A stretch of 64,000 nucleotides of DNA from PALSA-555 sp963731625 (GCA_963731625.1 CAVSWH010000023.1:253196-317195), one strand, 5' to 3'; shown: positions 32,709 to 42,665, numbered from the stretch's first letter. The notes: generated from the letters alone by a model not told the origin. Numbers and translations are program-made.

Positions 32709-34005
32709 TTGAGCAGTTTGCGGCGTCAGGGCGCCTGGGCCGTGGTCGATCAAGTGCTCTCTTCGGGGACCAACTTCGTTCCTGCGCTTCTCTTGGCTCG
32801 GGAGCTCGGGCCCGCGGGTTTCGGGGCCTTCTCCCTCGCATTTCTCGCGTGGTTCGGTGCCCTCTCGACTTTCAGAAGTGGCCTCATGCAGCCGTACACG
32901 CTGGCGGCTGCTTCGCTCGAGGGAGCGGAGTGGCGGGACATCACGAGCCAAGCGAGCGGCGTGGTGGTGCTCGGCGGAGTCATCCTTGGCGGCGCCTTTG
33001 GCATCGCTGGAGTGATTGTCGGGGCTTCGTCAAACCTCGGACAGGCCCTGCTTGCAGTCGCGGTGCTCGCGCCGGGCCTCGCTCTTCAAGAGTTCTGGCG
33101 TGTCGCGTCGTTCGCTGCACAGCGGGCGAGGACGGCCGCCGCAAATGACTCCTTGTGGGCCATCGGCCAAGTGGTCGCGTTCGCCGTCGTGCTCTCGACC
33201 GGGAAGGTCACCGTTGCGGGAGGCCTGTTCGCATGGGGGGTAGGCGCTTGGGTCGCGGCCGGCCTCGGAGTCCTGCAGCTCTCCGTGATACCCAGAATTG
33301 AGCATGGCGTCGCTCCGCTGGGCACGAAAGTGGGCTCGTATCGGTGCATGGTTCACCGCGACGACTGCCATGTACTGGATTGGCTCCTTGGCGATTGCGA
33401 TCCTTATCGCTGCGAATATTGGAAGCGCGGGCCTCGGGCTGTTTCGGACGGTCCAGCTCCTCTTTGGGCCCGTGCAGCTCCTCACGATCGGGGCTGAGAT
33501 GGTCTTCTTGCCGTACTTGGTTCGAGCCATGACGCGGACACTCGCGACCGGCGTTGGCGAGAGCGGGCGCTATTCACTGGTGATGGCAGGTTCAATCGCG
33601 GCCTACGGTTTGATCTTGGTGGTCGTCGCCCCAGTGGTACTAACGAAGGTCTTCGGCACCGCATACGCCGCCGCCAACGTTCTCGTGGTACCGATGCTGG
33701 TTGCCTGCACTCTTGATGCGTTGTGGAGCGGTCCAGCACTGTTTCTGCGGGCCCGTGCGAAGGGGGCGAGACTTCTCGTCGGTCAGGCGGCCTACACGAC
33801 CGTGCGGGTTGGCGCAGTTACGGTGCTCGTCGGCGTCGCCGGACTGCGCGGTGCCGGCTGGGGTCTCGCGATTGGAAGTGGCGTCGCTGCGTTCGTCTTC
33901 TGGACTCAGATCGTGCTCGCAACGACAGAGGAGCGGAGGCACCCTGATGCAGTCGAACGCAAGGTGTCGAGCCTCCCACACTCGGTTGAGGCCGGCGGAG
34001 CGTGA
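32709..34005 (+). pseudogene. Wzx-like polysaccharide flippase, frameshifted
   Basis: This is a multi-span membrane protein of the MATE/Wzx type that would flip lipid-linked repeat units. Frame 1 starts at TTG 32709 (LSSLRRQGAWAVVDQVLSSG, then NFVPALLLARELGPAGFGAF) and reaches GVLQLSVIPRIEHGVAPLG. Between about 33298 and 33320 the frame must change; frame 2 continues ARKWARIGAWFTATTAMYWI, then LGLFRTVQLLFGPVQLL and VFLPYLVRAM to a stop at 34005. Both halves are hydrophobic and in the expected order. The next sulfotransferase starts 3 nt later. Confidence 0.75.
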
Positions 34006-34008
34006 TCC

Positions 34009-34989
34009 GTGAATGATCGCTTCGATTCCGAACCCGTAGTCGTCCTCTACATCGGTGGTGACGGCCGCAGCGGGAGCACAATGCTCGCCGCGCTGCTTGG
34101 CAATCACGAAGGCTTCTTCCCCATTGGCGAGTTTCGCAAGGTCTGGCGGGCGTTGACAAACGACGAGCTCTGCGGCTGCGGCGAGTCCTTTTCGCGTTGC
34201 GAGTTCTGGCGTCGAGTTGGGGAGCGCGTGTTTGGTGGTTGGGATCGAATCGACGCCGGTGCCCTGGTTTCAGCCGACCGCCACTTCGTGCGCCATCGGC
34301 GCCTGCCCTCGGCGATCGTCGCTTTATGGAGAGGCGCTCAGAATGATGACTTGACTCAGTACTGTCGAGTTCTTGCTCACCTCTACGCCGCTGTGAGAGA
34401 CGTATCCGGCTGTTCCGTCATTGTCGACTCGACGAAGGACCCGCCCTATGCGTTTCTTCTTCGTGGGGTGCCGGGCCTCGATTTGCGCTTCGTTCATTTA
34501 GTGCGGGATAGCAGAGGCGTAGCGTACTCGTGGGGAAAGAAAAGGATAAGGCTCCCAGAGAGTGTCCACAATCCCGCCTTGGCCTTCATGCCGAGCGCAG
34601 GCCCATGGTGGTCCGGACTCAAGTGGCTCGTGACGAATGTGACCTTCTCGTGTGTAACGCGAGCCACGCGGCGACGAGTCGTCAAGTATGAGGAGCTCAT
34701 GTCCGAACCAGCGCAAGAGATCCCGCGCATTCTTCGCCTCGCTGCCGAGGGTCGACTCTCTCCAAGTGGACCGCCCGAGGATTGCCGGGATTTCAAATAC
34801 CTCCCGTTTCACACAATCGGCGGGAACCCTGTCCGGTTCAAGGAGGGCAGGATCAGCCTCCACGGCGACTACGAATGGAAGACCAAGATGCGCCTGTCGC
34901 ACAAGCTGGTCGTCACCGTGCTCACGTCGCCGCTGCTGCTCGTGTACGGCTACGTCGGTGTCCCTGCAAGGCTGGGGCGCTCCGCGTAG
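34009..34989 (+). CDS. sulfotransferase family protein (second)
   Basis: This is a 326-aa sulfotransferase-fold protein homologous to the one at 31342. The 5'-phosphosulfate loop is IGGDGRSGSTMLAALLGNH (residues 15-33), CGCGESFSRCEFWRRV parallels the Cys-rich insert of the first enzyme, and LRFVHLVRDSRGVAYSWGKK is the 3'-phosphate site. HTIGGNPVRFKEG matches the C-terminal NPxRF motif. GTG 34009 lies 3 nt after the flippase stop. Two sulfotransferases of one family flanking the flippase gene suggest two sulfation events on the same glycan (inference). Confidence 0.87.
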   Translation: MNDRFDSEPVVVLYIGGDGRSGSTMLAALLGNHEGFFPIGEFRKVWRALTNDELCGCGESFSRCEFWRRVGERVFGGWDRIDAGALVSADRHFVRHRRLPSAIVALWRGAQNDDLTQYCRVLAHLYAAVRDVSGCSVIVDSTKDPPYAFLLRGVPGLDLRFVHLVRDSRGVAYSWGKKRIRLPESVHNPALAFMPSAGPWWSGLKWLVTNVTFSCVTRATRRRVVKYEELMSEPAQEIPRILRLAAEGRLSPSGPPEDCRDFKYLPFHTIGGNPVRFKEGRISLHGDYEWKTKMRLSHKLVVTVLTSPLLLVYGYVGVPARLGRSA

Positions 34990-35036
34990 CGACGGCTTGG
35001 GGAGACGAGGATGTGTCTCATCCGCTCGCTCACCAC

Positions 35037-35074
35037 GCACAGCGGGCCGTACAATGCGCAGCGGGCCGTACCAT
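35037..35074 (+). repeat. 19-bp tandem repeat
   Basis: Two adjacent 19-bp units, GCACAGCGGGCCGTACAAT and GCGCAGCGGGCCGTACCAT, differ at two positions. They lie in the 205-bp gap after the second sulfotransferase. No function is apparent; tandem regulator sites are one possibility. Confidence 0.5.
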
Positions 35075-35194
35075 CACGGAAGTTGTAGCAGTTAGGCCGG
35101 CGCGTGGAAGCGCTGACGGTCGTCGCCGGCGACGACAAGACGATCTGGGCGGTTACCGCGGGCTGTTAGATCGGGTCCAAGGTACGAAGTCATC

Positions 35195-35959
35195 ATGGAC
35201 CGATCCACACGGCAATCGATAGACCGTGGGTCGAGAGTCGGAGGTCCAGAGACGGTGGGGTTGCTCGCTCGGGGTTCCTCGAATGGAAGGGTGCTCGTCT
35301 ACCACCAGACGGAACCATCGCACTTCTTGCGTCAGATTGACGAGATTTCCCGGAAGTTCGAATTCGTAGACATCAGCTCTGCCATCCAAAGAATGCAAGG
35401 CAGGCCGCCGGCTGATGCGCGGAACTGCTTCGCTCTCGTTACATTCGACGACGGTCATCGGGACTTCCTCGATGTGATGGACGATCTCCTGCTTCTCCGG
35501 GTTCCGGCATGTCTGTACATCACCAGGCGGTGGCTGGGGCGCCCCGGATATCTTCAAGCGAGTGAGGTGCGCTCCATCTCACAGGGGTTCGATGTCGGGT
35601 CGCACACACTTTCTCACCCGAGACTCCTCGACCTCGATGAGAGTCAGATCGCCCAGGAACTCGAAGGTTCGAGGCACTACCTCGAAGACCTGATCGGGAA
35701 GCCGGTGGTGCACTTCGCGGCTCCATTCGGTGGTCCCTCGAGCTTCGATCTGAACGCTATGCGAGTCGCAGGGAGAGCGGGATACAAGACCTTCCGGACG
35801 ACGTTTCGAGGTTGGAACAGACCCAAGTCTCGGGAGTACTCGGGTCTTCAACTGCTGCGAGCCGACGTGGTTCGCGACTGGTACCCGTCGTGGCGCCTCA
35901 GGCTCACTCTCGCTGGAGCGCTCGACTGGCGAGCGTGGTACCGCCTGCGTAACCGCTAG
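35195..35959 (+). CDS. polysaccharide deacetylase (CE4, NodB fold)
   Basis: This is a 254-aa NodB-type deacetylase. ALVTFDDGHRDFLDVM carries the catalytic Asp pair, and VGSHTLSHPRLLDL carries the zinc histidines (SHxxxH). AAPFGGPSSFD matches motif 3. The GSSNGRVLVYHQTE start is typical of the core; about 35 N-terminal residues before it are poorly conserved and the true start may be later. No signal peptide is obvious. It would remove N- or O-acetyl groups from the exopolysaccharide or a lipid-linked precursor. Confidence 0.87.
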   Translation: MDRSTRQSIDRGSRVGGPETVGLLARGSSNGRVLVYHQTEPSHFLRQIDEISRKFEFVDISSAIQRMQGRPPADARNCFALVTFDDGHRDFLDVMDDLLLLRVPACLYITRRWLGRPGYLQASEVRSISQGFDVGSHTLSHPRLLDLDESQIAQELEGSRHYLEDLIGKPVVHFAAPFGGPSSFDLNAMRVAGRAGYKTFRTTFRGWNRPKSREYSGLQLLRADVVRDWYPSWRLRLTLAGALDWRAWYRLRNR

Positions 35960-36042
35960 CCGCTTGATTGTGGCCCTGGACCTGTCGGAGGCGGAACGGG
36001 TGCCTGGGACGTAGGGTGGTGGGTCCTCAACCGACGAGAGCA

Positions 36043-37221
36043 ATGACAATTGCGGATCGACCATCCGTAGCATTGCTTACGAACGCCCCTGCGCCGTATC
36101 GAACACCATTCCTCAACGAACTTTCAAAGCATTGCCGATTACTGGTGGTCTTCGAAACGAGGCGCCAACCGGGTCGGGAATGGGCGGTGGATGAAAGAGA
36201 GTTCGAGTTTCAGTGGGTGTTCACGCGGGCATTGTCGATCCCGCGCCCGATTGGGCGTCACGGCTTCCGAAGAGTGGTCCACATTCCTCTAAACGTCGTG
36301 TCGGTGCTCAACCGTTTTCGACCCGACGTCGTGGTCTCAGACCAGCTGGGGGCTCGCACTGCCTCGGCGGTGGCGTTCTGCAGGCTCTACAAGCGCCCGT
36401 TGATCATCTGGTGGGAAGGTACTCCCCACACCGAAGACGGGACGAGCGCGCTGACGGCAGTCCTTCGGAGGAGGCTGCTGCAGCGCGCAGCTCGAGCGTG
36501 GGGTGACGGCGAAGGGTCCGCGAATTCTCTGACGGGATACGGCGTGCCACAGTCGCGCATAGATCTCGGTATGACTGGAACGGACACGCCTCGCTGGCGA
36601 AGAGAGGTGGAGCGCGCACGCGGTATGACACGTTCCGCTCTCCGCGAACGACACGGCCTGAGGGGCACCGTCATCCTCTTCGTCGGGCGCCTGACGGAAC
36701 TCAAGGGAATTCCGGAGCTCTTAGCAGCACTGAGCCTCCTTGCCGAGGACTGTGACCTGCCGGCCTGGAGTGCGCTCTTCGTCGGATCGGGACCGCTGGT
36801 CCACAATGTCGAAGCATGGGCGCAGCTTCATCCAGCTGTGCCAGTCGCCGTGGCGGGATTCGTGCAGCCTCCCGACCTGGCCCAGTACTACGCGGCGGCA
36901 GACCTCTTCGCCATGCCGACCCTCATCGACCGTTGGGCTCTCGTGTGTCTTGACGCGTTGGTCGCCGGGATCCCCCAGGTGACCTCCTCGCTCGCCGGCG
37001 CGGCCGAGCTCGTCACGTCGAGCGAGATCGGTTCCGTCGTCGACCCACGGGATGCTCGGTCCCTGGCGCATCAGCTTGCCCATCGGATCCGAATGGGCCC
37101 CAAACGGGTTCCTGAAGCGCTCCGCGATCACGCCACGATCGAGTGGTCGCCGGTGGCCATGGGCGAACGTGCGATGTCGTCAATTCGCTCAGCGATCGGT
37201 GACCGACCGTACAGCCCTTGA
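36043..37221 (+). CDS. GT4 family glycosyltransferase
   Basis: This is a 392-aa GT-B transferase. SVALLTNAPAPYRTPFLNEL is the N-terminal acceptor loop, LIIWWEGTPHTED lies in the N-domain, and VILFVGRLTELKGIPELLAA begins the donor domain. The EX7E region is replaced by LIDRWALVCLDALVAGIPQV, where the first glutamate reads D and the second D, an unusual pair that I also recall in some EPS transferases of this subgroup. ATG 36043 follows GAGAG. It probably adds one residue of the repeat unit. Confidence 0.85.
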   Translation: MTIADRPSVALLTNAPAPYRTPFLNELSKHCRLLVVFETRRQPGREWAVDEREFEFQWVFTRALSIPRPIGRHGFRRVVHIPLNVVSVLNRFRPDVVVSDQLGARTASAVAFCRLYKRPLIIWWEGTPHTEDGTSALTAVLRRRLLQRAARAWGDGEGSANSLTGYGVPQSRIDLGMTGTDTPRWRREVERARGMTRSALRERHGLRGTVILFVGRLTELKGIPELLAALSLLAEDCDLPAWSALFVGSGPLVHNVEAWAQLHPAVPVAVAGFVQPPDLAQYYAAADLFAMPTLIDRWALVCLDALVAGIPQVTSSLAGAAELVTSSEIGSVVDPRDARSLAHQLAHRIRMGPKRVPEALRDHATIEWSPVAMGERAMSSIRSAIGDRPYSP

Positions 37222-37713
37222 ACAACTTGGCAATGGTGCGACACGGGATCGAGGGAACTACCGCCATGCGGTCCCGCGCCAGTTACCGGTATGTACTCGA
37301 TGTGTTCGTTAAGGTTCGAAACCTTCTTGGTGAATCGTTATTCGGCCGCCCGTTCTTACCTTCGAGTTTGAGATGCCGCCTGAGCTCGTAGGTGTAACGA
37401 CTCTGAGAGCTCCAGGTGAAACAGCGCGGCGGCGAGATGCCTTCGTTGACCATCGGGTTGTTCACCAAGCCGCCAATGAGGTCGCGAACCGGTGAGGGTG
37501 CATGCCGAAGCTGGCGTTGGGCGCGCGAACTCATGAACCGAGGGACACGGCACCGCGGCGCACGGCCGTAAGTTATGCGCCGACCACACGCGCTAGTTTC
37601 GAGCGTCGGCGCTGGAAGGTCCGAGTGGAATTAAGCACCGTGTCCGATGAGGGCCCGCGTCGTCGGAGCCCCTGTGTGACCGCCGCGCGGCCAGCCTGTG
37701 GGGTCTGACGCGC
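37222..37713. other. 492-bp gap before the polymerase gene
   Basis: No gene is recognised. A minus-strand frame 37283-37534 has a protein-like stretch, NNPMVNEGISPPRCFTWSSQ followed by SRYTYELRRHLKLEGK, that I cannot assign and that may be a gene fragment. The region is A/T-richer than the flanks. Confidence 0.4.
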
Positions 37714-39202
37714 GTGATGAGCAGGTCCGACGGAGCCGGCTCCCGGCCGAAGGCGAAGACGAAGTATCGCCAGAACCACGACGCGGAACGGAGATTCCTC
37801 ATCTGGTCAACGTTGTCGGTCATGTTGGCCGGTGGAGCCGCTGCGGCGCTGTTCTACGCCGACGCCAGAATCGCCGTTCTTGTCGCGCTCGCGCCGGCGG
37901 CCGTCCTGGTAGGGATAATGGCGCTGCGGGCCGTGCATGAGCGCCGCACCTTAGGCCTCGTCCTGACGTGGGCGGGTCTCATCGCTCCGTTCATTGTCGC
38001 CGAGCAGCGGAGTGTTGTGGATCTCCAGGGAAGCCTGGTGACACCGCTCAACGTCTTCCAGGGAGTCGCACCGATCGTCTTCTTGATCGCGGCCCGGCTC
38101 ATCTGCGGGAGGCGGATTCTCCCTCTTCGAGGCTGCGAGCGTGCGCTGTTGGGCTTCGGCGTGGTGTGCATGCTCAGCACGATGTGGTCAATACAGCCAC
38201 TCGCGACCCGCTCTGCGCAGCACAACTGCTCGCCATCTACCTACTGTTGATTTTTTGATCCGGCAGCTTGGACCGTCGTCGGCGGTCGTCCGGCACCTGA
38301 TGGGCGCGGTCTACGTGGGCATTTCCGTCGTCATGCTTGAGCTCGTGATCGATACCGGCGCTGCGATTGCGCCGCAGACCACGTATGACTTCGCGCGGCA
38401 GATAGTCGTCCAGGCGCCTTCGAGGCTGCAGGGACTAGTGCCGTACATCAACCCGGACCTGCTGGGTTTGCTGGCCATTGTTGCGCTACTCAGTCTCGTG
38501 TCCGGCGTCGGCCCACGATGGTCTCTGACCCGACCGAGGCAGGTGTTGATCGGCGCGGGCTCCGTGACCGTGCTCGTGCTGAGCGGTACGCGTACCGCCC
38601 TGGTCCTGCTGGTGCTTGGGCTGCTAGTTCTCATGGTTCTCGACGTGCGATCAAGATCGCGGCTGCTGTTCCTCGCCATGGTCGCAGTGGTGGCAGTCCT
38701 TGCGATCCCAGCCATCCAGAGCCTGCTCTTGGAGTACCTGCGTCGAGGGCAAGCCCTACAATCCGTGTCGACGCTAACAGGGCGCACGACGACCTGGCGG
38801 GACGCGCTCGCGGTGTGGGGACAGCGGCCACTGACCGGGTACGGCTATTACGCGGGTCATCGGTTTTCGGGGTTTGCGGCCGCGCGAAATCTGTCGAACC
38901 TTGACAACATGTACATCGAAACGCTGGTCGACGTAGGGCTGGTCGGTCTCGGCGCGCTTGTTGTCTTCCTGCTGACGGGCCTGTGGCGTCTCGCCCATTC
39001 GGCAAGCTGCCGCGCCCGCTCGCTGTCAATCGCAGTCGTCGTCGCCGCGCTCGTCGGAGCCGCCTTTAATCCAAGCCTGCAGACGCCAGGCGTCGCACTC
39101 ATTGTGGCTGGCGGTCTGCTGCTCGCGCCTTGGACCCCAGCTGCCCGCCGGGGAGCTCCGCGACTGAGCGTCCCTCGGGGGGTTGGAGGACACCGACCCT
39201 GA
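37714..39202 (+). pseudogene. Wzy/WaaL-like O-antigen polymerase/ligase, two frameshifts
   Basis: This is a polytopic membrane protein of the Wzy_C group. Frame 1 starts at GTG 37714/ATG 37717 and gives several spans to LSTMWSIQPLAT. Near 38203 it shifts to LCAAQLLAIYLLLIF, and at the T-run 38250-38255 it shifts again to LIRQLGPSSAVVRHLMGAVY. The rest reads normally, with LSGTRTALVLLVLGLLV, TGRTTTWRDALAVW and the loop PLTGYGYYAGHR, to a stop at 39202. Adding one T to the six-T run repairs the second break. It would polymerise the flipped repeat units. The three pieces align in order without overlap. Confidence 0.75.
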
Positions 39203-39473
39203 GGCTGCGAGACCTGTCACTAGCGAGGCCTTGCAGGCAGCCCTGCGCGCCAGCGGGATATCGCCGCGGAACCAAGGGATTGATCTCATGGGCCGCAGGG
39301 TCGACTCGACGGCCCGGGCCCGTTCTGGCTGATGCGCGTCACAGAGTCCGATGCAGAAGTCAAAGCGATGCTCGACGATGGATTCGCGAACACGGGCTCG
39401 GAGACTGTGCATCGATCGGCTCGTCGTCGAACGCAACCTACAGCCCGCCACCGCGCCAGGTCCCGAACCGACC
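39203..39473. other. 271-bp convergent gap
   Basis: This stretch lies between the polymerase and the convergent lipoprotein gene. No gene or strong hairpin was recognised. Confidence 0.4.
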
Positions 39474-41821
39474 TCAGCCTGTGTACAGGGGCATCTGGAT
39501 GTAAGTGCCGATGTGGGCGGGGTCGGTCAAGAGCGTCTCGGTAATCCCGTTGTGGGTCTCTTCGACCTGTGTGGCGTATTGCGGCGGTTGGGCCAGATAG
39601 ATCAGGGAGACGTGGGAGTCGACAGTCACGAAGGCGGGGGTGTCGGGCGGCACAGCCTGGACCGCGTCAGATGAACCCACCGAGCAGCTCGCTGGAGCCT
39701 CCGCTGGTGGTGCTCAATACGGCGGTGGGTTGCTCGGTCTTGAGGCCGAGGATCCACAGGGTGCCCCCGTTGTTCGAGATCTTTGGCCCACTGGGGTTCT
39801 CCGGGTTGAGTTGTCGGGCCCACACATTCTGCGGGTTGGCGAAGGTCCAGGGGCCTCCCTGTACGTCCTCTAGGAAGAGCGGACCGGCCCCGGGTTCGTT
39901 TTGGTAGCCACCGCCGGCGTTGAGAAGCTGTACGTCTTGGAGGAACAAGGTCCCTGCCGAGGCGTCAACGATGTTGGTGACCCCGGCCGTGGAGAACAAG
40001 AAGAGCTGGTGAACCACGGTCTCGGCGCTTGCCGTACCGGTGAAGCGCAACAGGGGATTGGCTGGGTTGGGGGTAACGAAGTCCCCCTGGGTGCCATATA
40101 GCGTGCTGTTGAAGCCCAAGATCTGCTGCACCGACGGCTCGACTGTCAACGTATGGCTGATGTTGTACTGGCCCGGTGGGAAGTAGATGGTCGAGTTACC
40201 TGAGTCCAACGCGGCCTGGATGGCGGCCGAGTTGTCAGAACTCGCTGGTGTTGCCCCGTAGGTGGCGACGCTGGTCCATCCCGATGGCGGTCCCAAGACC
40301 GCGTTGGGGGGGTCGGCGATCGGGAGGTTCAGCGATCGCTGTGAAATGGGCGGGAAGAGGCCCTGCGCCGGAGCCGTGGTGTATTCGCCGACGGACGGAC
40401 TGCCGATGTCGACCGCATGCTCGGACAGCGCTGTCCGATAGCCCTGGCTGGTGAGTCCGCGAAATGTAGATTTCCCCTTGGTTTTCGACCGCCGGGTAGG
40501 TTCCCGATCCGCCGACGAGTGAAGCCCCCACGAGGGTCATCATTCCCCTCGGGTCGGTATTGACGACCGCCGGCACCGCGTTCGTGCTCGTCAGGTTTTC
40601 GACCGATACCTCGTTGTCGGTGTTGGATAGGCCAGTTGTGCGCTGGTCTCTTAGGTCGATGTTGTCCATCGTGACGCTGTATTCCGGCTGCGTCACCTGG
40701 ATGCCCACACCAAACCCGACGACTCGCACGTCCTTCAGCAGGCAGGGACCCGGCCAGGGGCGATTTATAGCTATCCCTGTCTGTCCGCTGCCCGCCGGAG
40801 CCTGCACCACTACGTTACGTATCGCGCCCCGGTTATTGGCGAGATAGTCGATCCCTACCGCCCCGGGGTTGCCCTGGCCTACGTCCACGGTCAAGTCGAA
40901 AATGAAGTTGTTGAAGGCCTGGTTTCCGGAGCCATCGCTGGCAGATGAATTCTGCGACGCGGTAAACAGGACTGCCCGAGGATTGGCGGCGTCGTTAAAT
41001 CCCGGTGCCGAGTTCTCCAATTTGATAATTGTCTGATCCCGATTTTCACCTTGCAGTGTCAGACTCGTCGACCAATCGCCATTTGCCAGTTTCCAATACA
41101 ACGTGTTGCTAATCAGGTAGGTGCCCTTGGGGAAGAACAACGTCTTGCGTGGGATGACACTGCTGTCCATCCCCAGCCCCGCTGATATGCACGCCTGGAT
41201 GGCAGTGGTGTCATCAGTCGTTCCATCCCCCCGGGCCCCGCACGTCGTTTTGACGTTCACGACCGCGTTCGTCGGGAACTCCTGGTCCGCCGCCGGCAAA
41301 TCGATCGTCCGAGGAGCCCCGGGAACGCTCGGTGGAGCCGGTGCGACGGGGTCGATCACGGTGAGCGTAACGGTTGCGGTGTGAGCGGCAACTGCGGCGG
41401 TGCCGGTGACTGATACGGGGTACCTGCCGGCTGTCACGGACCCGGCCACCGTGAACGTCAGCTGTGACGATCCGCCGGCGTTGACCGACGTCGGCGCGAA
41501 CGTGCCCGTCACCCCTGGCGGCGCGCCACTCAGCGACACGCCCACCGACTGCGCGGAGCCGGAGGTGACGGTCGTGTTCACGGTTATGGTGCTCGAGGAC
41601 CCCGGCGCTGCGCTTGCCGCGGATGGCGACGCGCTGATCGAGAAGTCAGCCGGAGCGACATGGGCGGGCGCGGCGGCTGGGGTGCAGCCGCTCACCGCGA
41701 TCCCCAGCCCCGCAACCAGGCTGATCCCGAAAGAGAACCCAGCGCGGGTCCGCAAGGTGCCTGCCGGCTTTAGCCGCTTATGTGCTCGTTTGTGCTGGCC
41801 GCGCCGATAGGAGCCTTTCAC
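39474..41821 (-). pseudogene. secreted pectate-lyase-fold lipoprotein with Ig-like domain, two frameshifts
   Basis: The N-terminus is a lipoprotein signal: basic residues, FGISLVAGLGIAVSGC with the lipobox cysteine, then a Pro/Ala linker. An Ig-like bacterial domain follows (DFSISASPSAASAAPGSSST to HTATVTLTVIDP). The body is a pectate-lyase-superfamily right-handed beta-helix, with CGARGDGTTDDTTAIQACI and KTLFFPKGTYLISNTLYW, repeated as TYGATPASSDNSAAIQAALD and TIYFPPGQYNISHTL. Frames change near 40457-40461 and near 39667-39675; the last frame gives PPDTPAFVTVDSHVSLIYLA and ends MPLYTG. It would sit outside the membrane and could cleave or bind the locus polysaccharide (inference). Confidence 0.75.
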
Positions 41822-42149
41822 GCTCTCCTATATCGACGCTCCGCGCGAGCCCTTGACGGCAACCTCACGCAGAGTGACGTTTGCGAAAGCGGGGCAGGCG
41901 GCCTCAAGGCGCCTCACGCGGGGACGGTGGTCGCCGATCCAGCAGGGTCTTCCGCGCCGCGAGGCCCAGGTGACATCCACCGGCCGAGCTCCCTCGTGTG
42001 GGTTGGTGCCGGTCACAGCGACGTCGGCAACCCGAGCACCACGCGGGTCGCGCCGCCGTGATCGCGGTGGCGCGTGTCGGGCGTCTGCTGGGGTCTACGA
42101 GCCGAGCCAGTTCGCGACCATCAACCAGGGGGAGGGACGACCTGCGTGC
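41822..42149. other. 328-bp divergent region
   Basis: This is the upstream region of the lipoprotein gene (minus strand). No certain gene lies here. A promoter for the lipoprotein gene is expected, but no clear -35/-10 pair was picked out. Confidence 0.35.
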
Positions 42150-42586
42150 GTGTCCTACCTCGGGTTCGCCTCGCTTTGGCTGTTGATCCGCTTCGCCGTC
42201 TTCGGCGCGATGCGGCTCCGGCGCCGCCGCCGTCCGAAGGTCCCCCTGTGGCCGCTCGTCGCACCGGTCGTGCTGGTCCTGGTCTCGGCGGCGTTGTTCT
42301 ACGGCACGCCGCGGTTCCCGTCCCCGCCGAGCCGACCGCGGTCGTCCTCGCGGCGGTGGCCGGCGCCGCGCTGCTCCGGGGCCGAGCGAGCACCCGTGGC
42401 GATGGCGAGTCCGTCAACGCGCCGGCCGGCTGGACTGACGCGCCCTCGGGGAGCCGGAGCCGCGGCGCGCCTCGCTGGGGACGCACCGGTCGTCAGGTGT
42501 GGCGTGCACGAGGTCAGGTGCCGTCGCCCGGCGGGTCGTCGGACCCACGACACCGGGGCGCGCGCGATGACAGCTGCAGGAGCTGA
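42150..42586 (+). pseudogene. possible small membrane protein, frameshifted
   Basis: From GTG 42150 the frame reads VSYLGFASLWLLIRFAVFGA, a basic RRRRRPK loop and LVAPVVLVLVSAALFYG. A shift near 42312 would lead to PVPAEPTAVVLAAVAGAALL and a stop at 42586, giving three hydrophobic segments. No family is recognised. It ends 7 bp before the tRNA gene. Low confidence. Confidence 0.28.
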
Positions 42587-42593
42587 TGGTCAG

Positions 42594-42665
42594 CGCCCTC
42601 GGCAGGACTCGAACCTGCGCACACGGCTCCGGAGGCCGATGCTCTATCCGCTGAGCTACGAGGAC
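42594..42665 (-). tRNA. tRNA-Arg (anticodon CCG)
   Basis: A 72-nt cloverleaf reads on the minus strand. Acceptor GTCCTCG pairs with CGAGGGC, including a U2-G71 wobble. The D-arm is GCTC/GAGC, the anticodon loop CTCCGGA gives CCG, and the T-arm GCAGG-TTCGAGT-CCTGC is intact. The discriminator is G and CCA is not encoded. The 27-43 pair is a U-U mismatch. This is the intact member of a 57-bp tandem duplication. Confidence 0.85.
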
